5,556 bases of DNA from Rikenellaceae bacterium (lineage in GTDB: Bacteria; Bacteroidota; Bacteroidia; Bacteroidales; UBA932). The stretch spans positions 1 to 5,556 of the forward strand of contig CAAGFN010000181.1 of NCBI GenBank assembly GCA_900769145.1, in the 5' to 3' direction. The notes beneath the pieces are model-generated. The model did not search any database. It was given only the letters and a program-made list of their open reading frames with translations, and was not told the DNA's origin. Both the position numbers and the translations under genes were made by a program. Below, piece after piece: positions 4,924 to 5,556 of this stretch (position 1 is its first letter; each line of letters starts with the position of its first letter).

Positions 4924-5556
4924 CTATTTCAGTACATTAAGTTCCTTGCCGACCTTGATGAAGGCCTCGATACACTTGTCAAGCTGCTCCCTGGTGTGGG
5001 CGGCTGAAATCTGTACCCTGATGCGGGCCTGGTCCTTAGGCACAACCGGATAATAGAAGCCGGTCACATAGATTCCCTCCTCCTGCATCTTGGCAGCGAA
5101 TACCTGGGAGAGGCGCGCATCATAGAGCATGACGGCGCAGATTGCGCTCTGGGTTGGTTTTATGTCGAAGCCGGCAGCCATCATCTTGTCACGGAAATAG
5201 TTGACATTCTCGACGAGTTTGTCGTGAAGGTCATTGCTCTCCTTGAGAATGCGGAATACTTCGAGGCTGGCTCCGATGATGCAAGGTGCCAATGAGTTGG
5301 AGAAGAGATAAGGACGGCTCCTCTGCCTGAGGAGGTCAATGATTTCCTTGCGGCCGGTGGTGAATCCGCCCATTGCTCCGCCGAATGCCTTTCCAAGGGT
5401 GCCTGTGTAAATGTCAACCCTGCCGTAGGTGTTGGTAAGCTCGCTCACGCCGTGTCCTGTAGCGCCTACTACACCGGCTGAATGGGACTCGTCCACCATC
5501 ACGAGGGCGTCGTATTTCTCGGCGAGGTCGCATATCTTGTCGAGAGGGGCAACGTT
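4924..5556 (-). CDS. kbl: Glycine C-acetyltransferase (2-amino-3-ketobutyrate CoA ligase), C-terminal part
   Basis: This is a PLP-dependent enzyme of the alpha-oxoamine synthase family. It cleaves 2-amino-3-ketobutyrate with CoA to glycine and acetyl-CoA, the second step of threonine breakdown via threonine dehydrogenase, in the cytoplasm. The visible 210 residues, open to the right edge, are a little over half of the usual length of about 395. Key motifs are VDESHSAG (PLP-ring Asp and His), TGTLGKAFGGAMGG with the Schiff-base Lys at codon 5389-5391, PYLFSNSLAP, and the C-terminal ARIRVQISAAHTREQ, typical of Kbl. Related enzymes such as serine palmitoyltransferase and AONS share the fold, but the whole pattern fits Kbl best. 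The stop at 4924 is followed by its own terminator, so it is not part of the downstream operon. The start and any neighbouring threonine dehydrogenase gene lie outside. Confidence 0.92.
   Translation of the reverse strand, partial: NVAPLDKICDLAEKYDALVMVDESHSAGVVGATGHGVSELTNTYGRVDIYTGTLGKAFGGAMGGFTTGRKEIIDLLRQRSRPYLFSNSLAPCIIGASLEVFRILKESNDLHDKLVENVNYFRDKMMAAGFDIKPTQSAICAVMLYDARLSQVFAAKMQEEGIYVTGFYYPVVPKDQARIRVQISAAHTREQLDKCIEAFIKVGKELNVLK

Overview
The window looks like a chromosomal segment of a Bacteroidota (Bacteroidales-type) genome. This rests on the style of its Ser/Thr kinase (HLDIKPGN in place of HRD), candidate promoters of the TTTG / TAnnTTTG kind, A-rich leaders without clear Shine-Dalgarno sites, REP-like intergenic palindromes and a fast-evolving envelope/sensor operon. 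The genus cannot be fixed from the sequence alone. Every supported gene lies on the minus strand, so transcription runs from the right edge to the left edge.

Right edge (4924-5556): the C-terminal half of glycine C-acetyltransferase (2-amino-3-ketobutyrate CoA ligase, Kbl), a PLP enzyme. A good intrinsic terminator follows it (4875-4903). The short gap beyond holds a perfect 10-bp inverted repeat (4841-4869) and a candidate promoter (4799-4830).

Middle (1325-4771): four tightly packed genes, apparently one operon. In order of transcription they are: a small exported, Tyr-rich, four-Cys protein; a roughly 619-residue protein with a lipoprotein signal, an extracytoplasmic domain, one internal membrane helix, a long helical cytoplasmic region and a C-terminal stretch resembling the LuxR-like HTH of Bacteroidota membrane regulators; and two polytopic membrane proteins with no family I recognise. 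Gaps between them are 14, 4 and 9 nt. The layout suggests an envelope-sensing or signalling module, but this is inference from architecture and spacing.

Spacer (895-1324, about 430 bp): no credible gene. It is full of palindromes: three tandem copies of a 20-23 nt GC-rich REP-like unit, a strong 48-nt stem-loop, a nested two-arm structure and a perfect 9-bp hairpin overlapping the -33 element of a candidate promoter.

Left edge (1-848): the N-terminal part of a Hanks-type Ser/Thr protein kinase with an intact ATP-binding loop, catalytic Lys and DFG motif. Its start is odd. The kinase frame has no usable ATG, only a TTG. A well-placed ATG at 848 opens the adjacent frame and would join the kinase frame after a one-base shift at a run of four A residues.
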